Below, in pieces: positions 21,436 through 30,446 of a DNA stretch of 64,000 nt (position 1 is its first letter; the number at the start of each line of letters is the position of its first letter). The translations under genes and the position numbers were made by a program. Origin of the DNA: Gammaproteobacteria bacterium. Lineage in GTDB: Bacteria; Pseudomonadota; Gammaproteobacteria; Chromatiales; Chromatiaceae. The DNA lies in NCBI GenBank assembly GCA_021773975.1, contig JAJFJN010000037.1, positions 23,155 to 87,154 of the forward strand, given 5' to 3'. Below the pieces are notes generated by a model. It saw nothing but the letters and a program-made list of their open reading frames with translations, ran no database searches and was not told where the DNA came from.

Positions 21436-22620
21436 CTACTGTATCTCTACCTGAAATCTGATAGTGACTACCTCACCTGCAGCCAATGAGACACCAGAAA
21501 CAGTCAACACATTTGCTGTAGTAGCACCAAAGTCAGCGGTTACTCCATCCTTTGTTTCACCCGTACTTAGAAAGGTATCACCCACTGTACCACCATCAGT
21601 TACCTCATTATCTCCATCTGCTGGGTGATCAATCCAGACTTCATCAGCAGCAGCCCATGTATCCATATTTAATACCAACCTCCCGGCTGTAATTTCAGTA
21701 TCAAGATTATCTACAATACCGATATTGGTCGCTGTTGCAGCACTGCCCCCATTGGTGATTTCGATCTGATACTGAACAATCGCAAGCGGGATCCGTTTTG
21801 GATCACTGGTACCATTAAATGGATCTGAAATAACAGTTGAGGTTTTGCTAATGCTCAAGCTAGCACCCGAGACCTCATAATCATCCTGGCTGGAGTGCTT
21901 GGCATCACGACTGGCATCATCAGCACCCGCACCATCACCATCAATATCAGCAAATACAATATCTACACTGCCTTCAGTATCTGCCACTGCTGTTTGTGTA
22001 AGCGCACCACCTAAAGTAGCTGCCCCATCATTGATGCGTGCTTCTGCCAGCAGATAATAGGACGCAAATTCTCCATCTGTAAAATTGGCAGCCGTTGCAA
22101 AGCTAGCCACAATAAAGACTGTTGCCGTTGCATCTGCTGCCAATGCATCAATATGAACATCGGTATCACCTGCGTTATAAGTACCACTGGCATCCACATC
22201 TTCATACACAGCAACACTATCGGCATTTTCGTTATCCGTATCACCAAACTTGCCCGTTCCACCCACCAACGTCACAATGCTAAGCCCAAAATCTTGGGTA
22301 GCATTACCATTGTTTGTAACAGTGAATTCCAAGACCTGGTCAACACTTCCCGGTGTAATCTTGACTGTAGCAACATCAACAGTTGCCACAGTCAGATTGA
22401 TCTTGGTATCCACAACAAACGTATAGTCAACACCACCATTACTTTCCACTGCTGGTTGGACTATGAGATTGACTTTATAGTTAATAGTCGCCACACCACT
22501 ATTGATAGTCGTGCCAGAGGCTGTGCCTGCTGCTAGGGTATTTCCTGAAAAAACCCCAAACAACAACATGACTAATATAGCCATGACCAACCTTGGGCTG
22601 AAGGATTGCGTTTTTATCAT
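21436..22620 (-). CDS. Secreted DUF11-like repeat protein
   Basis: 394 residues from the second of two close ATGs. An AGGAG box sits 6 bases before this ATG but touches the first ATG (22626), so the second is preferred. A signal peptide (MIKTQSFSPRLVMAILVMLL..., cleavage after about NTLAA) is followed by Asp/Thr-rich beta-sandwich sequence. There are two DUF11-like units, the first with 'FTVTNNGNATQDFGLSIV' and the second with 'YQIEITNGGSAATATNIGI'. The second begins with a VISDPFNG...PKRIP block that also occurs at the left end of the giant protein. Known DUF11 proteins are exported structural or cell-surface proteins. Its exact role is unknown. It precedes the 1,965-residue gene on the same strand. 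Confidence 0.75.
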   Translation of the reverse strand: MIKTQSFSPRLVMAILVMLLFGVFSGNTLAAGTASGTTINSGVATINYKVNLIVQPAVESNGGVDYTFVVDTKINLTVATVDVATVKITPGSVDQVLEFTVTNNGNATQDFGLSIVTLVGGTGKFGDTDNENADSVAVYEDVDASGTYNAGDTDVHIDALAADATATVFIVASFATAANFTDGEFASYYLLAEARINDGAATLGGALTQTAVADTEGSVDIVFADIDGDGAGADDASRDAKHSSQDDYEVSGASLSISKTSTVISDPFNGTSDPKRIPLAIVQYQIEITNGGSAATATNIGIVDNLDTEITAGRLVLNMDTWAAADEVWIDHPADGDNEVTDGGTVGDTFLSTGETKDGVTADFGATTANVLTVSGVSLAAGEVVTIRFQVEIQ

Positions 22621-22923
22621 CTTCATCTCCTAAGGAACTTCGCATTAATAAAAAATATTCAGCAGCATCAACTACTGAAGCACTAAATCCGATGCCATTT
22701 CACTACTCCGGCACCAGCCTTCTGCCAAATCCTTATTGACACTGACCCCCTGTCTCACAACACTGTGAAATTTATTGGCTTAACCATCCAATAAACCCTT
22801 CTATTTAACTGCGCTACAAAATCTGCACATCCCTGTTCTTTACTTAATGCAGCCTATAGCCGAATGGATGCCCCCTCCTGCATCTAAATTAACCCTTCTA
22901 TAAATCAATCAGGTTAATAACTC

Positions 22924-23418
22924 TCATCTAACTATGGCCCGAAAGCCCACTTGCCCATGCCCTTTGGGGGCTAGCGGTTTATTTAGAACCCAACGAACAT
23001 TAGTGTAATCAGACTCATTAGCCGGACGTTCTTTCCCATCTGGCATCTTCACAATCAGGTTTTCAGGAGTATCAAACATACTGCCGTTATCTACTGAGAA
23101 ACTAATCTGAACATCCTTGCCGTAAGCTGAGCCAGCGTTGTACAGCGTATGTTTTGGGATAATGTCGTTGATCACCACATTGTCTGCAGACGCCTTGCCA
23201 TTATTGGTATAGCGAAGGATAAAGATCACCTCATCACCTGGCAGCACTGTTTTAGGAGGCACACGTTTGATAATCATCTTGCCGCTCTGATCCTTGACCT
23301 TAATCTCCATCTCCACAACCTTCTTCAATTTCACCGCCCCTTCATCAGCCAAAGCCGGCATTCCTGTAGTAAATGCCAGTAGAAACAAACCTGCTGTAAA
23401 TGCCCTAAAATGTGACAT
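22924..23418 (-). CDS. Small secreted DUF11-like protein
   Basis: 164 residues. The ATG has an AGGAG box 8 bases upstream. The N-terminus is a clear signal peptide ending PALA|DEG. The mature part is a single DUF11-like domain, with 'VLPGDEVIFILRYTNNGKAS', 'DIIPKHTLYNAGSAYG' and a closing 'GQVGFRAIVR'. It is the first gene of the minus-strand surface-protein group. About 300 bases with no other gene separate it from the next. A periplasmic or surface structural role is inferred from the family and neighbours. Confidence 0.75.
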   Translation of the reverse strand: MSHFRAFTAGLFLLAFTTGMPALADEGAVKLKKVVEMEIKVKDQSGKMIIKRVPPKTVLPGDEVIFILRYTNNGKASADNVVINDIIPKHTLYNAGSAYGKDVQISFSVDNGSMFDTPENLIVKMPDGKERPANESDYTNVRWVLNKPLAPKGHGQVGFRAIVR

Positions 23419-23969
23419 GGTTCACACTCCTATTATTTTAAATGGGATAAAGTTGTCTTTGATTTATTATTAATAACCATATAATTCACGCACTATTTAC
23501 CAATAAATAATTTTTCAGTGCTATTTTTTTACTTCTTATTAACCCCCAAAACAGCCCTTATAAACCCATACGACCGTTTCACCACGCCAGATAGATCTAA
23601 GCTATCTTTTTGTATTACCATGCTTTTTTAAGAAAAAAAGCATGGCTACCAGCAGCTTAGGCTACTGACAAAGAGTGTCTCATCCATGAATAATTACTAC
23701 TCACAAGATACATACAGGGAGGGTAAATAATAGCCCTACACTATATAACGACATATAAGCATATAACTTTATTAGGTTTTTCTTGATGGGGCCACATCAA
23801 CATCATGACAAAAATCATGCTGCATAAGTAGTCAATAGCGGAAATTGAACGAGTGAAGCAACTCAAGTAATCGCACTAAGCTTTGAATTGAAATGTTTAA
23901 ATATCACTTCAAAGCTGAGATTCAAGGTTGTATCAAATACATACCGTCTCTGGCTTATACATCTGATTG
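23419..23969. other. 551-base non-coding gap with a 12-bp hairpin
   Basis: No credible gene is seen between the phosphate transporter's stop and the first DUF11 gene. The gap is A/T-rich and holds an inverted repeat, ccatgctttttt / aaaaaagcatgg, with a 4-base loop at 23618-23645. The T-run lies inside the stem, so it would act in either direction, if at all. It probably contains the promoter for the surface-protein group near 23420-23550, but I could not pick a convincing -35/-10 pair. Confidence 0.4.
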
Positions 23970-25235
23970 CTAGCCAAACACGCCTTTTAATATGAAGAAG
24001 AAGAGCATAGATAAAAAGGCGCCAACAGGAAGTGTGACAACCCATGAAATGATAATCCCACCGATCACTCTTAGATCGATAGCACCAATACCACGCGCTA
24101 GCCCCACGCCAATCACTGCGCCCACGGCAATATGAGTCGTTGAGACTGGCAGGCCTGTACGTGAAGCCATAACAACTGTTGCAGCTGCAGCTAAGGTGGC
24201 ACAAAATCCACGACTGGGAGTCAGTTCAGTAATTTGTGTGCCAATGGTCTGCATAACCTTATAGCCCATCGTCGCCAAGCCAACCACAATACCTATGCCA
24301 CCCAATACTAATATCCAAATAGGCAGACCTGCTTTTTGAGTCACCATGCCACCTGACTGCACAATACTGACAACAGCCGCCATGGGGCCAATACCATTAG
24401 CCACATCATTGGAACCATGTGCAAAAGCCATTGCACAGGCGGTAAATATCATCATTGGAGTAAATACTTTTTCTACGCTGGCAAAGTGAAAATCCCGATC
24501 TGCTACCGGATCCACTTTTACTTTATTGATTAATACCCAACCAGCCACAGCAATCGCCAGCCCAATAATCACAGCCAGGACAAAACTCATATTCACAGAG
24601 AGATCGATATTGAGGTGTTTTAAACCTTTGAAAATTGTTATCAGTGAGATGATAAAACCAACTAAAAAGATATAGACTGGCCCCCATCTCTTGGCGCTTT
24701 GAAAAGGATTGTCTGTATTAAGGATCAGCTTACGGATACTCATCATTAATAGAAAAGCGATGGTTCCACCCAGTAGTGGTGATACCGCCCAGCTGGCAAC
24801 TATCTGCCCAATCTTGCCCCAATTAACGGCATCTACACCAATCCCAGCAACAGCAAAACCAACAACAGCACCTACAATCGAATGGGTCGTGGAGACCGGC
24901 CAGCCTTTATGTGAAGCAATCATTAACCAGACTGCGGCAGCCAACAGCGCCGCCAGCATGCCAAACACCAGTATCTCGGGCGTATCTACAATAGAGCTGG
25001 GGTCAATGATCCCCTTACGGATGGTTTTGGTAACATGCCCACCGGCCAGAAAAGCCCCGGCAAACTCAAATATAGCGGCAATGATTATGGCCTGTTTAAC
25101 CGTGATAGCCCCCGATCCCACTGAGGTTCCCATGGCATTGGCTACATCATTGGCACCAATACCCCAAGTCATATACAACCCAAAAATCACAGCCAATATA
25201 ATTAAGACTGTCCCGTGTTCAGCTAGGATTTCCAC
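23970..25235 (-). CDS. pit: PiT-family low-affinity inorganic phosphate transporter
   Basis: 421 residues, normal for bacterial PiT/PHO4 transporters. It carries the duplicated family signature: 'GANDVANAMGTSVGSGA' near residue 30 and 'AHGSNDVANGIGPMAAV' near 275. Each is followed later by a 'GLPVSTTH'/'GWPVSTTH' motif. About ten hydrophobic segments mark it as an inner-membrane protein. The family imports phosphate or metal-phosphate using a proton or cation gradient. The gene starts 21 bases after the PhoU-like gene, an arrangement common for Pit-DUF47 pairs. Confidence 0.93.
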   Translation of the reverse strand: MEILAEHGTVLIILAVIFGLYMTWGIGANDVANAMGTSVGSGAITVKQAIIIAAIFEFAGAFLAGGHVTKTIRKGIIDPSSIVDTPEILVFGMLAALLAAAVWLMIASHKGWPVSTTHSIVGAVVGFAVAGIGVDAVNWGKIGQIVASWAVSPLLGGTIAFLLMMSIRKLILNTDNPFQSAKRWGPVYIFLVGFIISLITIFKGLKHLNIDLSVNMSFVLAVIIGLAIAVAGWVLINKVKVDPVADRDFHFASVEKVFTPMMIFTACAMAFAHGSNDVANGIGPMAAVVSIVQSGGMVTQKAGLPIWILVLGGIGIVVGLATMGYKVMQTIGTQITELTPSRGFCATLAAAATVVMASRTGLPVSTTHIAVGAVIGVGLARGIGAIDLRVIGGIIISWVVTLPVGAFLSMLFFFILKGVFG

Positions 25236-25256
25236 AATGCTTCCCCAATCTCAAAA

Positions 25257-25937
25257 TTAGCGTGCAATGAGCAGGCGCAGACGATTGCCCACTTTTTTAG
25301 AATAGTCTGCCAAATCTCCCGTCCACTCAATCAGCCGATACCACATCATGACAGAGATTGGATTAATCTCACCTTCATGCTTAAACAGTATCCGTGTCAG
25401 CTGAAGCTCCAGCTTATCGGCATCGTCTTCAATCCGACTCAATTCATCCACCATGGCCTCAACCTGTGTGGCTTCCCGCCCTCTAAAGCCCATCTCTAAC
25501 AGCTCATCCAACTCTTCAATCACCTTGGCAGACTGCTCACACGCATCAATGCATCGTGCCGTTAGCAACATCAAAGGTTTTTTCATGGGTTCGGGTACTT
25601 CCATCGGACGCTCTACCAACAGGCCGGCAATGTCCTGAGCGGTATCTGCAATGGAGTCCTGCATTTGTAGCACCTCTAGCAGGTCACGACGATCCACTGG
25701 CATAAACAGACTTCTGGGTAGATTAGCCCTTAGTTTATTTTTGATCTGATCTGCCCGGTCTTCCGCCTCAAAGATCTTCTCTTTGATCACTTCAACCTCA
25801 TCCTGATTTCCTGCAATCAGCGCTTCATAAAGAGGGGTTACCAGGCGCGCACACTCAACTGAACAACGCATATGTTCCTGCATCGCTTTAAAAGGTGAGC
25901 GCTTAAATAGTGCAGCAAGCGGATTGGTCGACGCCAT
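25257..25937 (-). CDS. PhoU-like DUF47/TIGR00153 phosphate transport regulator
   Basis: 226 residues from the ATG encoding MASTNPLAAL, which has a GGAG box about 8 bases upstream. An in-frame TTG twelve codons earlier (25973) is less likely. The all-helical, acidic protein ('EDRADQIKNKLRANLPRSLF', 'SRIEDDADKLELQL') matches the TIGR00153 family, usually about 220-226 residues, which resembles PhoU. Such proteins often pair with PiT transporters and are thought to modulate them. It is first in a two-gene unit with pit and is divergent from the phosphoglycerate genes. Confidence 0.9.
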   Translation of the reverse strand: MASTNPLAALFKRSPFKAMQEHMRCSVECARLVTPLYEALIAGNQDEVEVIKEKIFEAEDRADQIKNKLRANLPRSLFMPVDRRDLLEVLQMQDSIADTAQDIAGLLVERPMEVPEPMKKPLMLLTARCIDACEQSAKVIEELDELLEMGFRGREATQVEAMVDELSRIEDDADKLELQLTRILFKHEGEINPISVMMWYRLIEWTGDLADYSKKVGNRLRLLIAR

Positions 25938-26070
25938 ATTTTCTACTCCATCACTTTCTTGGGATTTATCCAAAACCTATTTTATTGTAACAAGAAATAT
26001 CAAACCTCTTCACTTTAAGTCAGGTTGATCGTACAGTGCCATTAAGCACAACCAAAGCGCACAGATACCT

Positions 26071-27255
26071 ATGGCAAAAACGCTCATTATTGACCTGGCA
26101 GCGGGCAGAAGGACCCCATTCTTAAGAGGGATTCTTACCCGTTCACTGCAAGCAGCAGGGCTATCTTTTGAAGAGGCCTTTAATACCGCATCATCCATCC
26201 GTCAGTTATTAGCGGGGAGGAGTGAAGTCTCCACCAGCGATCTACGCACACTCGTAATACAAAAGCTGGAAGAGTCTCATGGCAAAGCAGCTGTACATCG
26301 CTATCAAAACCCTACTCACACTCCTGCAACCATTCTGGTAGAACGCTCCAACATGCAAAGCATCCCCTTCTCCAGAGGGGAGTTAAGACGCAGCTTAGAG
26401 TGTTGCGGGTTAACCGAAGAAGGTGCTACAAAGATCGTCGCAAAGATCTACGACTACCTTGTCAGCATTGATACAAAACGCATTAGCTCCCGCGATTTAG
26501 GGCTATTAACCCACAGCTATCTCAGAAGAGAGCTGAGTGCTGAGGCAGCAAAGCGCTACCTGGTCTGGACAGATTATCACCACGGCAATCGCCCCCTGCT
26601 CATTTTAATCGGCGGCACACCAGGCTGCGGAAAAAGTACCATGGCTACAGAGCTGGCCACCCGGCTTGACATTGTGCGCACCCAATCTACCGACATGTTA
26701 CGCGAAGTGATGCGCATGATGTTATCCAGCCGCCTGCTACCCATACTGCACACCTCATCATTTGATGCCTGGAAGGCACTACCTGCACCCGCCGAATCAC
26801 TTACTGACCGCAATAGCTTGGTGGCGGAGGGCTATCTCACGCAGGTAGAGCTTCTCTCCGTTGCTGGAGAGGCTGTATTACATCGCGCGCTCAAAGAACG
26901 GGTTTCATTAATACTTGAAGGCGTGCATATGCACCCCTCTTTTCTTGACAATATTCCAAATGAAGACAATGCCATTGTCGTCCCCATCATGCTTTGTGTG
27001 ACGGATGAAGAGCTTTTACAGCTGCGTTTTACAGGGCGGGGGCAACAAGCCCCAAATCGGCGGGCTAAACGTTATCTGGATAATTTTGATGCCATCTGGC
27101 GATTGCAAGCATTTCTAATAGCTGAAGCAGAACGGGCCGGCTTTAATGTCATCATCAATAACAATAAGGAAGAGGCTCTTAGTAATGTTATGGCTGCTAT
27201 TATCAACGCCCTATCCAAAGATTTTTCTAGCACACCCGAAGAGGTGTTTACATGA
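26071..27255 (+). CDS. 2-phosphoglycerate-kinase-like protein with ATP-cone-like N-terminus
   Basis: 394 residues. The N-terminal third contains two ATP-cone-like helical repeats ('RTPFLRGILTRSLQAAGLS' and 'PFSRGELRRSLECCGL'). The C-terminal half is a P-loop kinase: Walker A GGTPGCGKST near residue 183, then 'STDMLREVMR' and 'LILEGVHMHP', as in archaeal 2-phosphoglycerate kinases. That family phosphorylates 2-phosphoglycerate to 2,3-bisphosphoglycerate. The stop overlaps the start of a phosphoglycerate mutase gene (ATGA), which supports a triose-phosphate substrate. A different small-molecule kinase activity is possible. It lies 133 bases from, and divergent to, the phosphate-transport pair. 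Confidence 0.75.
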   Translation: MAKTLIIDLAAGRRTPFLRGILTRSLQAAGLSFEEAFNTASSIRQLLAGRSEVSTSDLRTLVIQKLEESHGKAAVHRYQNPTHTPATILVERSNMQSIPFSRGELRRSLECCGLTEEGATKIVAKIYDYLVSIDTKRISSRDLGLLTHSYLRRELSAEAAKRYLVWTDYHHGNRPLLILIGGTPGCGKSTMATELATRLDIVRTQSTDMLREVMRMMLSSRLLPILHTSSFDAWKALPAPAESLTDRNSLVAEGYLTQVELLSVAGEAVLHRALKERVSLILEGVHMHPSFLDNIPNEDNAIVVPIMLCVTDEELLQLRFTGRGQQAPNRRAKRYLDNFDAIWRLQAFLIAEAERAGFNVIINNNKEEALSNVMAAIINALSKDFSSTPEEVFT

Positions 27256-28535
27256 ATCTGCGCTACAAAGGTTTGATTATTGTCTTAGATGGCCTGGGTG
27301 ACCGGCCTTGTGCAGAACTCAATGGTGCAACACCCTTGGAAGCAGCACACACTCCAAATTTAGATCAACTAGCCACTAAAGGGTTATGCGGACTGGTAGA
27401 CCCTCTGGCTCCTGGTGTGCCTGTCTCAACCCATACCGGAACAGGTATCATGCTTGGCCTCATCCCTACAGACGCAGCCAAGCTATCTCGCGGCCCTGTT
27501 GAAGCAGCAGGCATTGGTCTCCCCATGGCAGCCGGGGACATCGCAATTCGCTGTAACTTTGCAACACTAAAAAATGATGGTGGCCAACTAACTGTTGTAG
27601 ACCGCCGCGCTGGGCGCATTAATGAACATACCGATCAACTAGCCAATTCACTGCAAGATATCGCTGTTGGAGAGGGAATTACAGCCACCATTAAACCAGC
27701 CACACAACACCGGGCTGTATTACAACTATCAGGTGAAGGATTATCAGCAGACATTAGCGACACCGACCCAGACGATACCTACAACCTTGGAAAAACACTG
27801 CAATGCACTCCTCTCAATCCAAATGACAGCGCAGCAATTCGAACAGCCAATGCCATCAACAGTTTCATTGCAAAGGCACATGAACGACTGGAAAGCCACC
27901 CAGTCAATGAGCAACGCAAACAACAAGGACTGCTACCCGCCAATGGAATCATTACCCGTGGTGCAGGAATGTTTCATAAAAGTCGCACTATTATAAATCA
28001 CCTACAGCTTAAGGCAGCACTTATAGCAGGTGAAAACAGTGTTTGCGGGCTTGGTAAACTATTCGGATTTACCGTTATCACAGAGCCAGGATTTACTGCC
28101 CTGGCTAACACAGATCTAACAGCGAAAATCACTGCCACACAAAAAGCACTTGAAAGCCACGATATCGTCTTTCTGCACATCAAAGCACCCGACATCTGTG
28201 CACATGATCTAATGCCCACCGAAAAACGCGACGTCCTTGAGCATCTTGATAAAGCACTGTCACCACTGCTCTCTGATAATCTTGTAATTGGAGTCTCTGG
28301 CGACCATTCAACAAACTCCACCTATGGGAATCACTGTGCTGACCCTGTTCCCACACTGCTTCATTATCCAGAATCACGCAGGGACGGCTGTAAAGACTTT
28401 GGAGAGACCAGTTGCATGCAGGGCGGCCTGGGCCGCATAACCGCTAATGGATTTTTAATGTCTGCACTGGATGCCATGGGTGCCATGCATAACTATCGCA
28501 CTGAAGATCAGGGGTTCTTTACTGCTGATTACTAA
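27252..28535 (+). CDS. apgM: Archaeal-type 2,3-bisphosphoglycerate-independent phosphoglycerate mutase
   Basis: 427 residues, in the alkaline-phosphatase superfamily. The metal-binding start 'LIIVLDGLGDRPCAELNGAT' and 'ANTPNLDQLA'-like segment mark the aPGAM family. 'GTGIMLGLIP' holds the expected phosphate-accepting Ser/Thr region. 'FLHIKAPDICAHD' and 'GVSGDHSTNS' carry the second metal site. The enzyme interconverts 3- and 2-phosphoglycerate. It is translationally coupled (ATGA overlap) to the 2-phosphoglycerate-kinase-like gene. It converges on the hemerythrin gene, 42 bases away. Confidence 0.9.
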   Translation: MNLRYKGLIIVLDGLGDRPCAELNGATPLEAAHTPNLDQLATKGLCGLVDPLAPGVPVSTHTGTGIMLGLIPTDAAKLSRGPVEAAGIGLPMAAGDIAIRCNFATLKNDGGQLTVVDRRAGRINEHTDQLANSLQDIAVGEGITATIKPATQHRAVLQLSGEGLSADISDTDPDDTYNLGKTLQCTPLNPNDSAAIRTANAINSFIAKAHERLESHPVNEQRKQQGLLPANGIITRGAGMFHKSRTIINHLQLKAALIAGENSVCGLGKLFGFTVITEPGFTALANTDLTAKITATQKALESHDIVFLHIKAPDICAHDLMPTEKRDVLEHLDKALSPLLSDNLVIGVSGDHSTNSTYGNHCADPVPTLLHYPESRRDGCKDFGETSCMQGGLGRITANGFLMSALDAMGAMHNYRTEDQGFFTADY

Positions 28536-28577
28536 TAGATATAACAATTATGCTGCTGTTAGATGCAGATAAGATAT

Positions 28578-28970
28578 TCAGCTCTTCGCCTTTGTCGCAA
28601 ACTCACCAAACTTTTTATCATCTGTTAACACGTGGCGAACAGCCCACGCAGAAACATATTTAACGATCTCTTCCGCATCTAGCATGTCCATGAGATAGAG
28701 CCCAATCTGCCCGTGTAGCTTCTCAAGCAGATCCTGATGTATTTTACAGTGGTCTTCTAAGCCAGGGTAACCCAGCTTGTACATGAAGTTTTCTTCAGCA
28801 GTAAAGTGTTGCCGAGCATAACTGCCTAGTTCGTCAATGAGTCTTGCCTGATAAGCAGAATCATGCCCTTCTAATTCGATCGAGAGTCGGTTGATCAGAT
28901 CCAGTAGATAGCGATGCTGGAGATCTATACTCTCAACACCAACACTCAACTTCTGGTTCCACTCAAGCAT
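28578..28970 (-). CDS. Bacteriohemerythrin
   Basis: 130 residues, a single hemerythrin domain of normal size. The di-iron ligands are visible: His in 'SIDLQHRYLLDL', HxxxE in 'RQHFTAEENFM', HxxxH in 'DHCKIHQDL' and HxxxxD in 'RHVLTDD'. The family binds oxygen (or nitric oxide) reversibly in the cytoplasm. It is the last gene of the long minus-strand block, 9 bases after the small Cys-rich gene. Delivery or scavenging of oxygen near the oxygen-sensitive Fe-S enzymes encoded upstream is a reasonable inference. Confidence 0.92.
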   Translation of the reverse strand: MLEWNQKLSVGVESIDLQHRYLLDLINRLSIELEGHDSAYQARLIDELGSYARQHFTAEENFMYKLGYPGLEDHCKIHQDLLEKLHGQIGLYLMDMLDAEEIVKYVSAWAVRHVLTDDKKFGEFATKAKS

Positions 28971-28979
28971 TGGATAGGC

Positions 28980-29174
28980 TCACTGGCTCGATTGTTTCGC
29001 TTTTTTAATCTTATTCTCTACGCATTTGGATTTAGTGGTATGACAACCACACCCTTTCGTTTCAAACTTTGGTTTGGCCGGATCCTGTTTATTCAACCAC
29101 ATCTGAAAAGCAATCCAACCAGCACAGAGTGCTATCAGGCCAATTAAAGCAATGAGGTGATTCCAGATAGACAT
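28980..29174 (-). CDS. Small Cys-rich single-span membrane protein after rnfA
   Basis: 64 residues from the ATG at 29174; an upstream TTG (29204) would overlap rnfA and is less likely. One hydrophobic helix ('LIALIGLIALCAGWIAF') is followed by a short linker and a basic tail holding 'KGCGCHTTKSKC'. The cluster of three Cys and one His could bind metal or Fe-S. It resembles in layout, but not clearly in sequence, FeoB-associated Cys-rich proteins and NqrM maturation factors. Its position directly after rnfA suggests a role in maturation or assembly of the Rnf complex. The function is unproven. Confidence 0.65.
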   Translation of the reverse strand: MSIWNHLIALIGLIALCAGWIAFQMWLNKQDPAKPKFETKGCGCHTTKSKCVENKIKKAKQSSQ

Positions 29175-29178
29175 AGTA

Positions 29179-29760
29179 TTAACTTGAGCTAAAGAGTCCT
29201 GCAAAACCCATGAAAGCCATGGATAAGATGCCGGAGATAATCAGGTTAAATGCAAATCCCTTAATCAATTTAGGCATTGCGTTTGCTTTTTCAACCTCTT
29301 GACGCATACCAGCCATGAGTACAATGGCAAGTGTAAAACCCATACCTGCACCTAAGGCGTAAACCAGACCTTCCCAGAGGCCATAACCTTTGTTGGTGGC
29401 AAAGATGGCAAGCCCGAGGATCGCACAGTTGGTGGTGATCAGTGGCAGAAAAATACCCAAGGCGCGAAAGAGTGTTGGACTCAGTTTTTTGATCGCCATC
29501 TCAATCAACTGCACTACACTGGCAATCACTACAATAAAGCTGATCAGTCGCAGATAGGGCGCATAGATCAAGACATAGGTATTCAGAATCCAGGCACATA
29601 GCGCAGTGACCACCATCACAAAGATGGTTGCCAGACCGAGACGGAACGAGACCTCTAGTTTGTTGGATACTCCCAGAAAAGGGCAAAGTCCAAGAAAGTA
29701 AGCCAGTACAAAGTTATTGATCAGCAGCGTGCTGATAAAAATCCAACCGAGATCACCCAT
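29179..29760 (-). CDS. rnfA: Rnf complex subunit A
   Basis: 193 residues, the usual RnfA length, with six hydrophobic segments. It starts with the family pattern 'LLINNFVLAYFLGLCPFLGVS' and has the mirrored 'LPLITTNCAILGLA' segment. These two conserved Cys regions coordinate an Fe-S cluster between RnfA and RnfE in characterised Rnf/NQR complexes. The start codon sits just after rnfE's stop. It is the last of the five clustered rnf membrane genes. Confidence 0.95.
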   Translation of the reverse strand: MGDLGWIFISTLLINNFVLAYFLGLCPFLGVSNKLEVSFRLGLATIFVMVVTALCAWILNTYVLIYAPYLRLISFIVVIASVVQLIEMAIKKLSPTLFRALGIFLPLITTNCAILGLAIFATNKGYGLWEGLVYALGAGMGFTLAIVLMAGMRQEVEKANAMPKLIKGFAFNLIISGILSMAFMGFAGLFSSS

Positions 29761-29761
29761 G

Positions 29762-30406
29762 TCAGTTTACTCCAGCTTCAGCAGCCAGCTGCTTATCCAG
29801 CTTGTTCTTCTTCTCTTCAACCCAGTTGAAGTAGAGCAGCATGACACCCAACGTGATAAAGCCACCAGGGGGTAAAATCATAATAACCCATGGTTCAAAA
29901 TTCGGCCCAAACAAGGAGATACCAAAGAGTTCACCAACACCCAGAATCTCACGGACACCACCCAATGCGACCAGGGCGAAGAGAAAACCAGCCCCCATAC
30001 CAAAAGCATCCGCAATCGACATGCGCAAGGTATTACGTGATGCAAATGCCTCCATACGACCCAGAATCAAGCAGTTACACACAATCAGAGGAATAAATGC
30101 ACCCAACTCTTTGTGGATAACAGGCATCGCCGCTGCCAATGAGTAATCCACAACGGTAACAAAGGTGGCAATTATGATAATAAAGCAGGAGATACGCACC
30201 TGCTTAGGGATGTAGCTTTTTAACAGTGAGACCAGAATACTGGAGCCGAGCAATACGAAAAAACTGGCAAGCCCCATCGCCAAGCCGTTGATAGCCGAGT
30301 TGGTTACCGCAAGCAGTGGACACAACCCCAAGACCTGCACAAAAACGGGGTTTTCGCGCCAGAGGCCCTTCATAAATTCTTCGTATGCGTGTTGTTCTTT
30401 AGCCAT
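29762..30406 (-). CDS. rnfE: Rnf complex subunit E
   Basis: 214 residues and six hydrophobic segments. It is homologous to RnfA with inverted topology: 'NPVFVQVLGLCPLLAVTNSA' near the N-terminus and 'FIPLIVCNCLILGRMEAFAS' mid-protein carry the two conserved Cys sites. The charged tail ('WVEEKKNKLDKQ') is short. The gene follows rnfG by 40 bases and touches rnfA. It is an inner-membrane part of the ferredoxin:NAD+ ion pump. Confidence 0.95.
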   Translation of the reverse strand: MAKEQHAYEEFMKGLWRENPVFVQVLGLCPLLAVTNSAINGLAMGLASFFVLLGSSILVSLLKSYIPKQVRISCFIIIIATFVTVVDYSLAAAMPVIHKELGAFIPLIVCNCLILGRMEAFASRNTLRMSIADAFGMGAGFLFALVALGGVREILGVGELFGISLFGPNFEPWVIMILPPGGFITLGVMLLYFNWVEEKKNKLDKQLAAEAGVN

Positions 30407-30446
30407 GATTAGTGCTTCTAATTAAGTCGATCATTTTCAGGTTCTA

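Noticed and set aside
25973..25973. Longer start for the PhoU-like gene
   Set aside because: It is a TTG without a ribosome site; the ATG at 25937 has GGAG and matches family length.
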